A stretch of 18,959 nucleotides of DNA from an uncultured Clostridia bacterium (GTDB lineage Bacteria > Bacillota > Clostridia > Peptostreptococcales > Anaerovoracaceae): the NCBI GenBank assembly GCA_934255545.1, contig CAKQOE010000043.1:1-18959 (forward strand). Reading direction: 5' to 3'. The notes below the pieces were generated by a model. That model worked only from the letters and a program-made list of their open reading frames with translations, was not told where the DNA came from and did no database searches. The position numbers and the translations under genes are program-made. Below are positions 1-7,173 of this stretch, piece by piece (the first letter of the stretch is position 1; the number at the start of each line of letters is the position of its first letter).

Positions 1-90
1 TTTAAAAAATTGACAAAAAAATTAAGCATTTGCAACGCTCATGAAGATTTTTTTATTAATTGACTGTCAAACTCCCGAATATTTTACCAT

Positions 91-119
91 TTGACTTGCA
101 TAACCTTTTAGTCTAAAAT
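91..119 (+). promoter_or_regulatory. Predicted sigma-A promoter for upp-uraA
   Basis: A -35 box TTGACT (91-96) and a -10 box TAAAAT (114-119) are separated by exactly 17 bases. This predicts a start of transcription near 126 and a leader of about 190 bases before upp. It is the best promoter match upstream of upp. The same strand carries an intrinsic terminator starting about 11 bases after the predicted start. An 11-base palindrome, TTGACTGTCAA (60-70), lies just upstream and could be a protein site, but nothing else supports that. Confidence 0.7.
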
Positions 120-136
120 CAATAAGGTAATGTTAG

Positions 137-172
137 CGGTTTCCGGCGCGATTTTGCCGAAAGCCGTTTTTT
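137..172 (+). terminator. Intrinsic terminator in the upp leader
   Basis: The arms 137-147 and 156-166 pair over 11 positions with one mismatch and one G-U pair around an 8-base loop, followed by six T residues (167-172). This is a textbook Rho-independent terminator. The T run is also part of a second inverted repeat, GTTTTTTCATGTGAAAAAAC (166-185). The hairpin could end transcription of a gene left of the window, or act as an attenuator of upp, because a good promoter lies directly in front of it. Confidence 0.7.
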
Positions 173-213
173 CATGTGAAAAAACAGATGCTATGTAAAG
201 GTTCAAAGGGGAG

Positions 214-252
214 CCGGCGTCACCGCCGGACAGGCATGGCCCGGGGCCATGC
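214..252 (+). repeat. Two adjacent GC-rich hairpins in the upp leader
   Basis: CCGGCG (214-219) pairs perfectly with CGCCGG (224-229) around TCAC. GCATGGCC (234-241) pairs perfectly with GGCCATGC (245-252) around CGG. There is no T run after them, so they are not intrinsic terminators. They sit 63 bases upstream of the upp start and would be part of its leader RNA. I do not recognise a known riboswitch or PyrR-type binding loop here. The second hairpin resembles triloop hairpins in other gaps of the window. Confidence 0.6.
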
Positions 253-315
253 TCATGCAGAAAGCAAAAATTAAAACTTGATTTATCAACAAACATAAAA
301 CGGAGGAATTAAAAA

Positions 316-948
316 ATGTCAGACAACGTAATTATTCTCGATCACCCGCTGCTCAAGCACAAGATCTCAAGACTCAGAGACGAAACAACGGGAACTAACG
401 AATTCAGAAGCCTCGTAGAGGAGATCGCCATGCTCATGGGTTATGAAGCGCTCAGAGATCTTCCGACTGAAGAAGTAGAGATAAAGACTCCTATAGAAAC
501 ATGCAATTCTCCTGTCATCTCAGGCAGAAAGCTCGCAGTAGTTCCTATTTTAAGAGCAGGCCTCGGTATGGTCAGCGGCATACTCGCTCTTGTACCTTCA
601 GCAAAGGTAGGTCATATAGGCATGTACAGAGATGAAGAAACTCATGAGCCGCACGAGTATTACTGCAAGCTCCCGAATCCTATAGAAGAGCGTACTATAG
701 TAGTAGTAGACCCTATGCTCGCAACAGGCGGTTCAGCAGTAGACGCGGTAAACCTTATAAAAGAAAAGGGCGGAAAAAATATAAAGTTCATGGCTATCAT
801 CGCAGCTCCGGAAGGCATCAAAAAGTTCACAGAAGCGCATCCTGACGTACAGCTCTACGTAGCGCAGCAGGACAGATGCCTTAACGAAAACGCTTACATC
901 TGCCCAGGTTTAGGCGATGCGGGCGACAGGATCTTCGGTACTAAGTAA
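316..948 (+). CDS. upp: Uracil phosphoribosyltransferase
   Basis: Cytoplasmic salvage enzyme that converts uracil and phosphoribosyl pyrophosphate (PRPP) to UMP and pyrophosphate. The 210-residue product has the usual length of the family (about 208-210). The PRPP-binding loop is at residues 129-142 (VVVDPMLATGGSAV), and the C-terminal uracil-binding stretch ICPGLGDAGDRIFGT is at 195-209. The start ATG has CGGAGGA about 9 bases upstream, and the family start MSDNVIILDHPL aligns without extension. The uracil permease gene follows 108 bases downstream on the same strand, so import and phosphoribosylation of uracil are probably co-expressed. The leader carries a promoter, a terminator hairpin and two further hairpins, which suggests control at the level of early transcription. 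I see no unusual residues. Confidence 0.97.
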   Translation: MSDNVIILDHPLLKHKISRLRDETTGTNEFRSLVEEIAMLMGYEALRDLPTEEVEIKTPIETCNSPVISGRKLAVVPILRAGLGMVSGILALVPSAKVGHIGMYRDEETHEPHEYYCKLPNPIEERTIVVVDPMLATGGSAVDAVNLIKEKGGKNIKFMAIIAAPEGIKKFTEAHPDVQLYVAQQDRCLNENAYICPGLGDAGDRIFGTK

Positions 949-961
949 AACGACAGCTCAG

Positions 962-979
962 GACGCCCGTGAGGGCGTC
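962..979 (+). repeat. GTGA-tetraloop hairpin between upp and uraA
   Basis: GACGCCC (962-968) pairs perfectly with GGGCGTC (973-979) around the GNRA-type tetraloop GTGA. The bases after it (ATTTATAAAG) are not a clear T run. A run TTGTTTTTTATA occurs only 33 bases later, at 1003-1014, after the 10-base palindrome ACGTATACGT. It may be a weak terminator that still allows readthrough into uraA, or an RNA stability or processing element. Similar hairpins occur in four other gaps. Confidence 0.6.
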
Positions 980-1056
980 ATTTATAAAGACGTATACGTT
1001 ATTGTTTTTTATATAGAGATTTATGTAATTTGTTTTGTAAAAAGAAAGGAATCATC

Positions 1057-2406
1057 GTGAGCAACACAGAAAAGAAAAAGGTCGGAACAGAGCCGATCTA
1101 TGATGCAAGAACGCTCGGCGCTCCGAAGTTCACAATACTCGGACTTCAGCACATGTTCGCCATGTTCGGCGCGACTATCCTTGTACCTGTACTTACAGGT
1201 CTCGACGTATCTACGACACTGCTTTTCGCAGGACTCGGAACACTCCTGTTCCATCTTATATCAGGCGGCAGCGTACCTGCATTCCTCGGTTCTTCATTCG
1301 CATTTATCGCAGGATATTTCGCTATAGCGCCTAACCAGGAGCCGGAGCTTTTACCTTACGCGTGCTTCGGCGTAGCGTGCGCTTCGCTAATCTATTTTAT
1401 ATTGGCAGGTCTTTTCAGAGCGTTCGGTATCAGCCGCGTTATGAGATTCTTCCCGCCTATCGTTACAGGCCCTATCATCATAGCTATAGGCCTCAACCTT
1501 TCATCATCAGCCATCAATAACTGCGCGACAAACTGGTGGATCGCTCTCGTAGCTATCGTTATCGTAGTAGCTGCAAACATCTGGGGCAAGGGCATGATAA
1601 AGATCATACCTATCATCCTCGGCGTTCTCGGCTCATACATCGCAGCAGCAGTTACAGGCAACGTTGATTTCACTTCAGTAAAAGAAGCAGCATGGATCGG
1701 TCTTCCTATCCACTGGAACAACACAGTATTTTCGATATTCAGTGATACTGACGTTTCACTCCTCATAACTTCGATCATCACTATCGTTCCTATCTCGCTC
1801 GCTACTATCATAGAGCACATAGGTGATATGTCAGCTATATCATCAACAGTAGGCAGAAACTATATAGCAAATCCGGGACTTCACAGAACGCTCCTCGGCG
1901 ACGGTCTCGCAACTCTCCTCGCGTCACTTTTCGGCGCTCCTGCAAACACTACTTACGGTGAAAACACAGGCGTGCTCTCGCTCACAAAGGTATTTGACCC
2001 AAGAGTTATCAGACTTGCTGCATGCTTCGCTATCCTGTTCTCGTTCTCGCCTAAGTTCGCCGCGCTCATCGGCTGCATGCCTGCAGCTACAGTAGGCGGT
2101 ATCTCAATGGTTCTTTACGGCATGATCTCAGCAGTCGGCGTAAGAAACCTCATAGAGCATCAGGTAGATTTCAGCAAGTCAAGAAACATCCTGATCGCAG
2201 CGCTTATCCTCGTACTTGCCATAGGTATAAACTACAGTAAAGCAGGAGCTCTCGCGTTCACTATAGGCGCTGTAACTATCAGCTTCTCAGGTCTTGCTAC
2301 AGGTTCGCTTGCAGGTATCATCCTCAACGCTATCCTTCCGGGCAAGGATTATGTTTTCGATGAATCAGACGAGCCTGATATAAAGCATACTAAGGATGAC
2401 GAGTAA
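1057..2406 (+). CDS. uraA: Uracil permease, NCS2 family
   Basis: Integral membrane uracil:proton symporter of the nucleobase-cation symporter-2 family. I choose the GTG start at 1057 because AAAGAAAGGA ends 6 bases before it; an in-frame TTG at 1030 would add nine residues but has no ribosome binding site. The product has 449 residues, mostly hydrophobic, consistent with the 14-segment NCS2 fold. Family signatures are GGSVPAFLGSSFAF (residues 70-83), IIEHIGDMSA (251-260) and GAPANTTYGENTG (293-305). Glu253 and Glu302 correspond to the two glutamates that bind substrate in E. coli UraA (Glu241 and Glu290), with the same spacing of 49. The charged C-terminal tail is cytoplasmic. Position behind upp supports uracil rather than xanthine as substrate. 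Confidence 0.95.
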   Translation: MSNTEKKKVGTEPIYDARTLGAPKFTILGLQHMFAMFGATILVPVLTGLDVSTTLLFAGLGTLLFHLISGGSVPAFLGSSFAFIAGYFAIAPNQEPELLPYACFGVACASLIYFILAGLFRAFGISRVMRFFPPIVTGPIIIAIGLNLSSSAINNCATNWWIALVAIVIVVAANIWGKGMIKIIPIILGVLGSYIAAAVTGNVDFTSVKEAAWIGLPIHWNNTVFSIFSDTDVSLLITSIITIVPISLATIIEHIGDMSAISSTVGRNYIANPGLHRTLLGDGLATLLASLFGAPANTTYGENTGVLSLTKVFDPRVIRLAACFAILFSFSPKFAALIGCMPAATVGGISMVLYGMISAVGVRNLIEHQVDFSKSRNILIAALILVLAIGINYSKAGALAFTIGAVTISFSGLATGSLAGIILNAILPGKDYVFDESDEPDIKHTKDDE

Positions 2407-2448
2407 TATAGAAAATATAGAAAATATATAAATAATAAAAATTTACAG

Positions 2449-2510
2449 ACGGATATCATTTCGCAGACATATCTGCCGGTGACGGCAGCAGCGAGTGGTA
2501 TCCGTTTATT
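2449..2510 (+). terminator. Long structured hairpin after uraA
   Basis: A lower stem pairs 2449-2458 with 2496-2505 (one G-U pair) and continues, after one bulged base, as 2460-2464 with 2491-2495. Above an asymmetric internal loop, CTGCCG (2473-2478) pairs with CGGCAG (2483-2488) around GTGA. TTTATTATTG follows directly. It probably ends uraA transcription, although the T run is interrupted. The internal loop and GNRA-type cap make it more elaborate than a usual terminator. Confidence 0.6.
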
Positions 2511-2677
2511 ATTGCATTATGTAGTATTGTAATAATATATTAATGCGTGGATATATTATTGATACGACATATCATTGCAAATACGAAAAATGACGCGTCA
2601 GCGAATAAATAATTGATAATTAAGGCCTGCACCGGCCCGGCCGGTGAAAATAATGAGGAGAATATTAGAGTAATCAA

Positions 2678-2706
2678 TGGACTAACCAGGATATAAATGC
2701 TAAAAT
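2678..2706 (+). promoter_or_regulatory. Predicted promoter for potD
   Basis: TGGACT (2678-2683, four of six consensus bases) and TAAAAT (2701-2706, five of six) are 17 bases apart, predicting a start near 2713 and a leader of about 56 bases. Within this leader GTATG (2714-2718) can pair with CATAC (2730-2734), or ATGAAAAAA (2716-2724) with TTTTTTCAT (2744-2752); the two pairings exclude each other. That may be chance in an A-rich leader. Confidence 0.5.
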
Positions 2707-2768
2707 AAAATAAGTATGAAAAAAAACAGCATACGGGAAACCATTTTTTCATGGAAAAGGAGAATGAA

Positions 2769-3869
2769 ATGAAAAAGAACATTTTTAAGAAGGTCATTGC
2801 AGGAGCTGTGGCTCTTACGATGGTGTTCTCCATGACTGCGTGCGGAGGCGGAAACGATTCCGGTTCAGCTGCAGGAGACAGCGGAGAAAAGACTAAGCTC
2901 TACGTTGTAAACTGGAAGGATTATGCTTCAGACGACGCAGATTATGTAAAGCAGTTTGAAGAAGAAAACAACTGCGAGATAGTAAACACTTACATGGACA
3001 GTGAGGAAGACCTTCTTACAAGGCTCAAGACTTCAGGCGCAGGTGAGATAGACGTTTGTCTGCCTAACTGCTCTATACTTCCTGCAGCTATAAAGGCAGG
3101 ACTTCTCGAGCCGATAGACACATCAAAGCTTACAAACTTTGACAGTCTTTTTGAAAGATTTAAGACACAGGAAGAGTGCTTCGGCGAGGACGGTCAGATG
3201 TATGCTGTTCCGTTCGTATGGGGCTCTACAGGCATAGCTTACAACACTGAGCTCATGTCAGAGGCTCCGACAAGCCTCAACGTCCTCTTTGACGAGAGCC
3301 TTGCAGGCAAGATCACTTTCCGTGACGACTATAACGACGCTGTAATGGTAGCAGCTATGGTACTCGGTCAGGATCCTAACGATCCTTCAGACCTCGAAGC
3401 TATAAAGGAAAAGCTCATCGAGCAGAAGAAGCTCAACAAGACTTACTGGCAGACAGGCGATGAGTTCTCCAAGCTCTTTGCTGCAGGTCAGGTAGAGGTC
3501 GGCCTCATGTGGTCAGGTCAGAGCGCTACAATGAAGAACGAAGGCGAGCCTATCGGTTATGTTGTTCCTGAAGACGGCGCTATCGGCTGGGTAGACAACT
3601 GGGGAATCCCTGCAAACTCACAGAACAAGGATCTCGCATACAAGTTCATCGATTTCATGCTGAGCAAGGATGTTCAGTACGACTGGGCAGCAAACAAGGG
3701 CGGCCCTTCACCTGCAAACCAGTCAGCAGCTGAAGCCATCGATCCGGAATACGCAGCAGCATGCGGCATGGACGAAGAATCACTCAACAGACTCCAGTTC
3801 ATGAAGTACAGAACTGATGAAGTTAAGCAGGCTTGGAATGAGCTGTGGACTGAGGTAAAAGCTTCTTAA
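2769..3869 (+). CDS. potD: Spermidine/putrescine-binding lipoprotein of ABC transporter
   Basis: Extracellular substrate-binding component of a PotABCD-type polyamine importer. I choose ATG 2769 rather than 2751 because AAGGAG lies 7 bases upstream and the product then begins with a compact lipoprotein signal (MKKNIFKK, hydrophobic stretch, SMTAC) with Cys25 as the lipidation site. The 366-residue protein has the length of PotD-family lipoproteins. Residues matching E. coli PotD ligand contacts are Trp49 and Tyr52 (NWKDY), Trp248 (MWSGQ), Trp274 and Asp276 (GWVDNW). The acidic pair near 186-190 (RDDYND) has Asp where E. coli has Glu171. The stretch STYYV of E. coli PotD, which gives an aromatic contact, reads NCSIL here, so ligand preference may differ. 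The permease and ATPase genes follow after 474 bases containing a terminator-like hairpin, so the binding protein is probably made in excess. Confidence 0.9.
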   Translation: MKKNIFKKVIAGAVALTMVFSMTACGGGNDSGSAAGDSGEKTKLYVVNWKDYASDDADYVKQFEEENNCEIVNTYMDSEEDLLTRLKTSGAGEIDVCLPNCSILPAAIKAGLLEPIDTSKLTNFDSLFERFKTQEECFGEDGQMYAVPFVWGSTGIAYNTELMSEAPTSLNVLFDESLAGKITFRDDYNDAVMVAAMVLGQDPNDPSDLEAIKEKLIEQKKLNKTYWQTGDEFSKLFAAGQVEVGLMWSGQSATMKNEGEPIGYVVPEDGAIGWVDNWGIPANSQNKDLAYKFIDFMLSKDVQYDWAANKGGPSPANQSAAEAIDPEYAAACGMDEESLNRLQFMKYRTDEVKQAWNELWTEVKAS

Positions 3870-3962
3870 TCCTGTAGGAAAAATCCTGCACCCGTCTGTT
3901 ATCTAAATGTTTATGATTTAGTCAGATAATTGAGCAGGATATATAATCATTTGAATTTTCGG

Positions 3963-4013
3963 GGAGGTTGTTGTCTGAATGACGGCAGCCTCCTGTATAG
4001 TATATTTTATTTT
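3963..4013 (+). terminator. Hairpin terminator after potD
   Basis: Bases 3963-3975 pair with 3981-3993 over 13 positions (three G-U pairs, no mismatch) around the loop TGAAT. The sequence then runs into a T-rich tail (TGTATAGTATATTTTATTTT). It is a plausible, possibly partial terminator. Just upstream, ATCCTGC (3883-3889) can pair with GCAGGAT (3934-3940), enclosing CTAAAT/ATTTAG, so the whole potD 3-prime region is folded. Partial termination here would keep potBCA transcripts below potD. Confidence 0.6.
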
Positions 4014-4024
4014 AAATTTATTTT

Positions 4025-4310
4025 TTACAAAAAGACGCCCGATAATGCCGAAGAATATACGGATAAGTGTAGTTGAAGTTCCTTACACCACGAACTGAAA
4101 AATTGCATTGCAGCTAAAGCTGCGCAACAGGCAGCTATGCTGCCTTCCTACGTCTGCTGCGCAGACTACGCTGTCGCATTTTACATTGCAGCTGAAGCTG
4201 CGTAAAATGCGCAATTTCTGTATGAGACCTGCGCGCCGTATCAAAGATACGGGCAGGGCTTCAAGCGTTACGTATATTTCGCAGGCAACAGAAAGGCGTC
4301 ATGCATTTTA
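4025..4310. repeat. Structured intergenic repeat, copy 1 (potD-potB gap)
   Basis: A non-coding element of roughly 290 bases. Its ends are weak inverted repeats: GACGCC (4034-4039), ATATACG (4055-4061) and TTGAAG on the left match, in reverse complement and in order, CTTCAA, CGTATAT (4271-4277) and GGCGTC (4295-4300) on the right. Inside, 4093-4127 is identical to 9270-9304, and 4211-4263 matches 9301-9353 in 52 of 53 bases. Between these blocks this copy has about 83 extra bases made of hairpins: GGCAGC-TAT-GCTGCC (4130-4144), GTCTGC-TGC-GCAGAC (4152-4166), and CGCATTTTAC (4175-4184) with GTAAAATGCG (4202-4211) enclosing GCAGC-TGAA-GCTGC. Element boundaries are approximate. Confidence 0.65.
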
Positions 4311-4343
4311 AAATGTTATAGCAAATATTTAAAAGGTGAACCG

Positions 4344-5171
4344 ATGAAAAGGAACAAAAGACAAATCATGACATGGCCGTCTATGCTGGTCCTGTTTCTT
4401 TTTGCCTTCGTACCGCTGATCATAATGTTCGTAACGAGCTTCAAGAGCGATGCGACAGGCGCATTTACGCTTGAGAACTACGCGCGCTTCTTCCAGAAGG
4501 CGATGTACCTCAAGCTCACGGGAAAGACGATAGTAAACGCCCTTCTCGTAACAGTTGTAAGCCTTGTAGTAGCTTACCCTCTTGCCTACATAATGGCAAA
4601 AAAATTAAAAGGTCTTAAAAACATAATACTTGTACTCGTTATTATCCCGTTTTTTACAAATCAGCTCGTAAGAGTGTACAGCTGGCTCATATTCCTTCAG
4701 GACGGCGGCATACTCAGCAGCTTTTTCAACAGCCTCGGACTTTTCCCTGACGGCCTCGGCATACTTTATACGCAGGCTGCAGTTGTAATAGGACTTACGC
4801 ACGCATTTTTCCCATATATGGTAGTTACCATATACATGGCGCTCGAACGCCTTGACGATTCGCTCATAGAGGCGAGCACGAGCCTCGGCGCATCAAAGCT
4901 GACTACATTCAGAAAAGTCATATTCCCGCTTTCGATGCCGGGAGTAATATCAGGAATAATGATCGTTTTTGTTCCGTGCCTCGGTACATTCGTCGAGCCG
5001 CGCATACTCGGCGGAACAGACGGTACAGTTATCGGTACAGTCATCGAAGACCAGTTCTTTGAGATATACGGATGGAACTTCGGAGCTGCGATAGCGTTCC
5101 TGCTCCTCGCGTTAGTTATAGTCAGCATGGCCGCGCTCAACAAAGCAGGCAGCAAGTGGGAGGCTGAGTAA
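4344..5171 (+). CDS. potB: Polyamine ABC transporter permease PotB
   Basis: Inner-membrane permease subunit that forms the translocation path together with PotC. The 275-residue product has a short basic N-terminus (MKRNKRQIMTW), then about six hydrophobic segments, starting at residues 12-31 and ending at about 245-264. The cytoplasmic EAA loop that docks to the ATPase is visible as EASTSLGASKLTTFRKVIFP (about 173-192). The length matches PotB/PotH proteins. The ATG follows AAAAGGTG by about 6 bases. Its stop codon overlaps the potC start by one base (TAATG at 5169-5173), indicating translational coupling. The gene is the first of the tight potBCA cluster and lies 474 bases from the binding-protein gene. 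Confidence 0.93.
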   Translation: MKRNKRQIMTWPSMLVLFLFAFVPLIIMFVTSFKSDATGAFTLENYARFFQKAMYLKLTGKTIVNALLVTVVSLVVAYPLAYIMAKKLKGLKNIILVLVIIPFFTNQLVRVYSWLIFLQDGGILSSFFNSLGLFPDGLGILYTQAAVVIGLTHAFFPYMVVTIYMALERLDDSLIEASTSLGASKLTTFRKVIFPLSMPGVISGIMIVFVPCLGTFVEPRILGGTDGTVIGTVIEDQFFEIYGWNFGAAIAFLLLALVIVSMAALNKAGSKWEAE

Positions 5172-5974
5172 TGAAAAAGAAAACAGGAATACTCAGCAAG
5201 CTTCTCGTGATACTTGTACTGCTTTACCTGTACGTTCCTATAATCGTACTCATGGTGCTGAGTTTCAATGAATCAAGATATAATTCGCTCCCTATACATT
5301 TCACAATGAAATGGTATCAGGAGCTTGCGGGCGACACCGCCCTCATAACAGCGGCAAAGAACTCGCTGCTGCTCGCTCTGGTGACAGGCATAATATGTAT
5401 CATACTTGCGACGCTGTTCACTCTCGGCCAGCGTTACCTGTCAAAAAAGCTGAACGGCCTTTTTAACAGCATCGTAATGATGCCTATGAGCATCCCATGG
5501 CTGATAATCGGACTTTCCATGCTGCTCATGATACGCCAGCTCGGATTCTCAAAGAACATGTTCTTTGTACTGGCGGGGCATGTGATAATTTCTCTTCCGT
5601 ACGCTCTTTTAGTTTTAAGAGCAAGAATGAGTTCCATAGATGAATCTCTGGAAGAAATGAGCGCGTCTCTCGGCGCGAGCGCGTGGACTACGTTCAGGCG
5701 CATAACGCTGCCTGCCATAGCGCCTGCTATGGTAGCCGGAGGCTTCCTCTCTTTTATGATAAGCTTCGATAACTTCGCTATAAGCTATTTCCTTATGCCG
5801 AACGGAGTTTCAACGCTGCCTATCGAGATCCAGACATCTATAAAATTCGGATTTACGCCGGAAATAAACGCGATATCAACTATAATCATCGGCGTTTCAC
5901 TGGTATGCCTCGCGATAGTCGGCATAATAATGGGTTCAAACCTCAAATCTATGGTAGGAGGAAATAAGAAGTAA
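5171..5974 (+). CDS. potC: Polyamine ABC transporter permease PotC
   Basis: Second membrane permease subunit. The 267-residue product begins with a basic stretch and a hydrophobic segment (residues 10-30) and continues with about five more. The EAA loop EEMSASLGASAWTTFRRITL is at about residues 156-175, the site that contacts PotA. The length is typical of PotC/PotI. The start codon shares one base with the potB stop codon; potA begins directly after the potC stop codon. The organisation B-C-A without gaps implies a fixed ratio of subunits. Nothing in the sequence is unusual. Confidence 0.93.
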   Translation: MKKKTGILSKLLVILVLLYLYVPIIVLMVLSFNESRYNSLPIHFTMKWYQELAGDTALITAAKNSLLLALVTGIICIILATLFTLGQRYLSKKLNGLFNSIVMMPMSIPWLIIGLSMLLMIRQLGFSKNMFFVLAGHVIISLPYALLVLRARMSSIDESLEEMSASLGASAWTTFRRITLPAIAPAMVAGGFLSFMISFDNFAISYFLMPNGVSTLPIEIQTSIKFGFTPEINAISTIIIGVSLVCLAIVGIIMGSNLKSMVGGNKK

Positions 5975-7051
5975 ATGTCACAGGTTACATTAAAAGGAAT
6001 CACTAAAGTATATGGCAGCAACACAGTAGTTGACCATGTAGATCTTGATATAGAAAACGGCTCGCTCGTATCGATCCTCGGACCTTCAGGCTGCGGAAAG
6101 ACAACTATACTGAGAATGATAGCCGGATTTGAAACTCCGGACGACGGTGATGTGCTGTTTGACGGAGAGTCAGTAAGCAAGGTACCGGTAAACAAGAGAA
6201 ATATCGGTATGGTATTTCAGAGCTATGCGCTCTTCCCGCACATGACAGTAGCGCAGAACGTCGCTTACGGCCTTGAGCAGCAGGGCGTGCCTAAGAGCGA
6301 GATACCGGGCCGCGTTCAGGAAGCGCTCGCTACCGTACATATGGACGAGTTCGCGTCAAGAAAGCCTAAGCAGCTTTCAGGCGGCCAGCAGCAGAGAGTA
6401 GCTCTCGCAAGAGCTCTCGTTATACGCCCTAAGGTACTCTTACTCGATGAATGCCTCTCAGCGCTCGATAAAAAGCTCAGAGTAGAGATGCAGACAGAAC
6501 TCAGAAGGATACTTGAGGAGAGCAAGGTAACTACATTCTTCGTAACTCACGATCAGGAAGAAGCTATGACGCTCTCAGACAAGATCGTAGTAATGAGCCG
6601 CGGAAACGTAGAACAGCTTGGAACTCCGCGCGAAGTATACGAAAAGCCTGTGAACAGATTCGTTGCAGACTTCCTTGGAAAGGCTACGTTCTTTGAAGGT
6701 GATGTCGAGTCAGTCGATGGAGATATGATAACTGTAAAGACTGCTGACGGAACGGTCACTGTACCGGGAAGAGGCGCTGAAGCCGGCGAAAGCGTTCATT
6801 ATGCGCTCAGACCTGAAAAGGTAAAGATCTACAGAAACGGTGAAAAGCCTGCAGCAGGCGCTATAGACGGCGTAGTTGAAAGCGTTATATACTCAGGAAA
6901 TCTCATGTCATGCACCGTAAACTGCAGCGGCATAAGCGTAAAGGCTGAAATGGGCGGAACTGATTCAGCAGCAGGCGTGAGCCGCGGAGAGGCTGTAGCT
7001 GTGGCATGGGAGCCGGAAGCTCTTATAAAGCTCGACCACAAAAAAGCTTAA
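5975..7051 (+). CDS. potA: Polyamine ABC transporter ATPase PotA
   Basis: Cytoplasmic ATPase that powers the importer. All nucleotide-binding motifs are present in the 358-residue product: Walker A GPSGCGKT (36-43), Q-loop Gln82 (FQSYALFPHM), ABC signature LSGGQ (134-138), Walker B VLLLDE (154-159) and the H-loop His192. Residues from about 235 on form the C-terminal regulatory TOBE-type domain of the PotA/MalK class. After the Walker B glutamate the sequence reads DECLSALD, whereas most relatives have DEPLSALD; Cys160 in place of Pro is a small deviation not expected to abolish activity. The ATG immediately follows the potC stop; AGGAGG (5957-5962) lies 12 bases upstream, inside the end of potC. 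The substrate is inferred from potD. Confidence 0.94.
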   Translation: MSQVTLKGITKVYGSNTVVDHVDLDIENGSLVSILGPSGCGKTTILRMIAGFETPDDGDVLFDGESVSKVPVNKRNIGMVFQSYALFPHMTVAQNVAYGLEQQGVPKSEIPGRVQEALATVHMDEFASRKPKQLSGGQQQRVALARALVIRPKVLLLDECLSALDKKLRVEMQTELRRILEESKVTTFFVTHDQEEAMTLSDKIVVMSRGNVEQLGTPREVYEKPVNRFVADFLGKATFFEGDVESVDGDMITVKTADGTVTVPGRGAEAGESVHYALRPEKVKIYRNGEKPAAGAIDGVVESVIYSGNLMSCTVNCSGISVKAEMGGTDSAAGVSRGEAVAVAWEPEALIKLDHKKA

Positions 7052-7071
7052 ATAACGATAACAATAATAAA

Positions 7072-7118
7072 CAGATCCACAGCTGAGACAGGCAGGCGCC
7101 CGGCGCCTGAACGATCTG
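7072..7118 (+). repeat. Nested hairpin after potA
   Basis: An inner perfect hairpin CAGGCGC (7093-7099) with GCGCCTG (7103-7109) around CCG is enclosed by CAGATC (7072-7077) and GATCTG (7113-7118). No T run follows, so it is not an intrinsic terminator. It could protect the potBCA transcript 3-prime end or separate it from the kinase gene. Its form, an outer stem plus a GC-rich inner hairpin, recurs at 2449-2505 and 8058-8092. Confidence 0.55.
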
Positions 7119-7173
7119 GCATATGTATTAAATGTGAAAGTGTTTTATTGTAAAAACAGGGGAATTGATAAAA

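Larger units (their letters stand above)
2407..2768. other. Gene-free gap between uraA and potD
   Basis: I see no gene in this 362-base stretch. It holds, in order: the structured hairpin at 2449-2510; an AT-rich part; a perfect 10-base palindrome TGACGCGTCA (2591-2600); a perfect hairpin CACCGGC (2630-2636) with GCCGGTG (2640-2646) around CCG; and the likely potD promoter and leader. The palindrome could be an operator, but it stands alone. Confidence 0.7.
3870..4343. other. Gene-free gap between potD and potB
   Basis: This 474-base stretch has no convincing gene; a 67-codon open frame at 4108-4311 lies wholly inside the hairpin repeat and has no ribosome binding site. It contains the potD terminator-like hairpin and repeat copy 1. 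I do not find a convincing promoter for potBCA, so these genes may depend on readthrough from potD. Confidence 0.65.

Noticed and set aside
126..315. PyrR-binding or purine riboswitch in the upp leader
   Set aside because: The conserved PyrR loop sequence and the purine riboswitch core are absent; only simple hairpins are seen.
1030..1056. Upstream TTG start for uraA
   Set aside because: No ribosome binding site precedes it, while AAAGAAAGGA is placed correctly for GTG 1057; the added residues are not part of the family.
4108..4311. Open frame of 67 codons between potD and potB
   Set aside because: It sits inside hairpin repeat copy 1, has no ribosome binding site, and its composition follows the inverted repeats.
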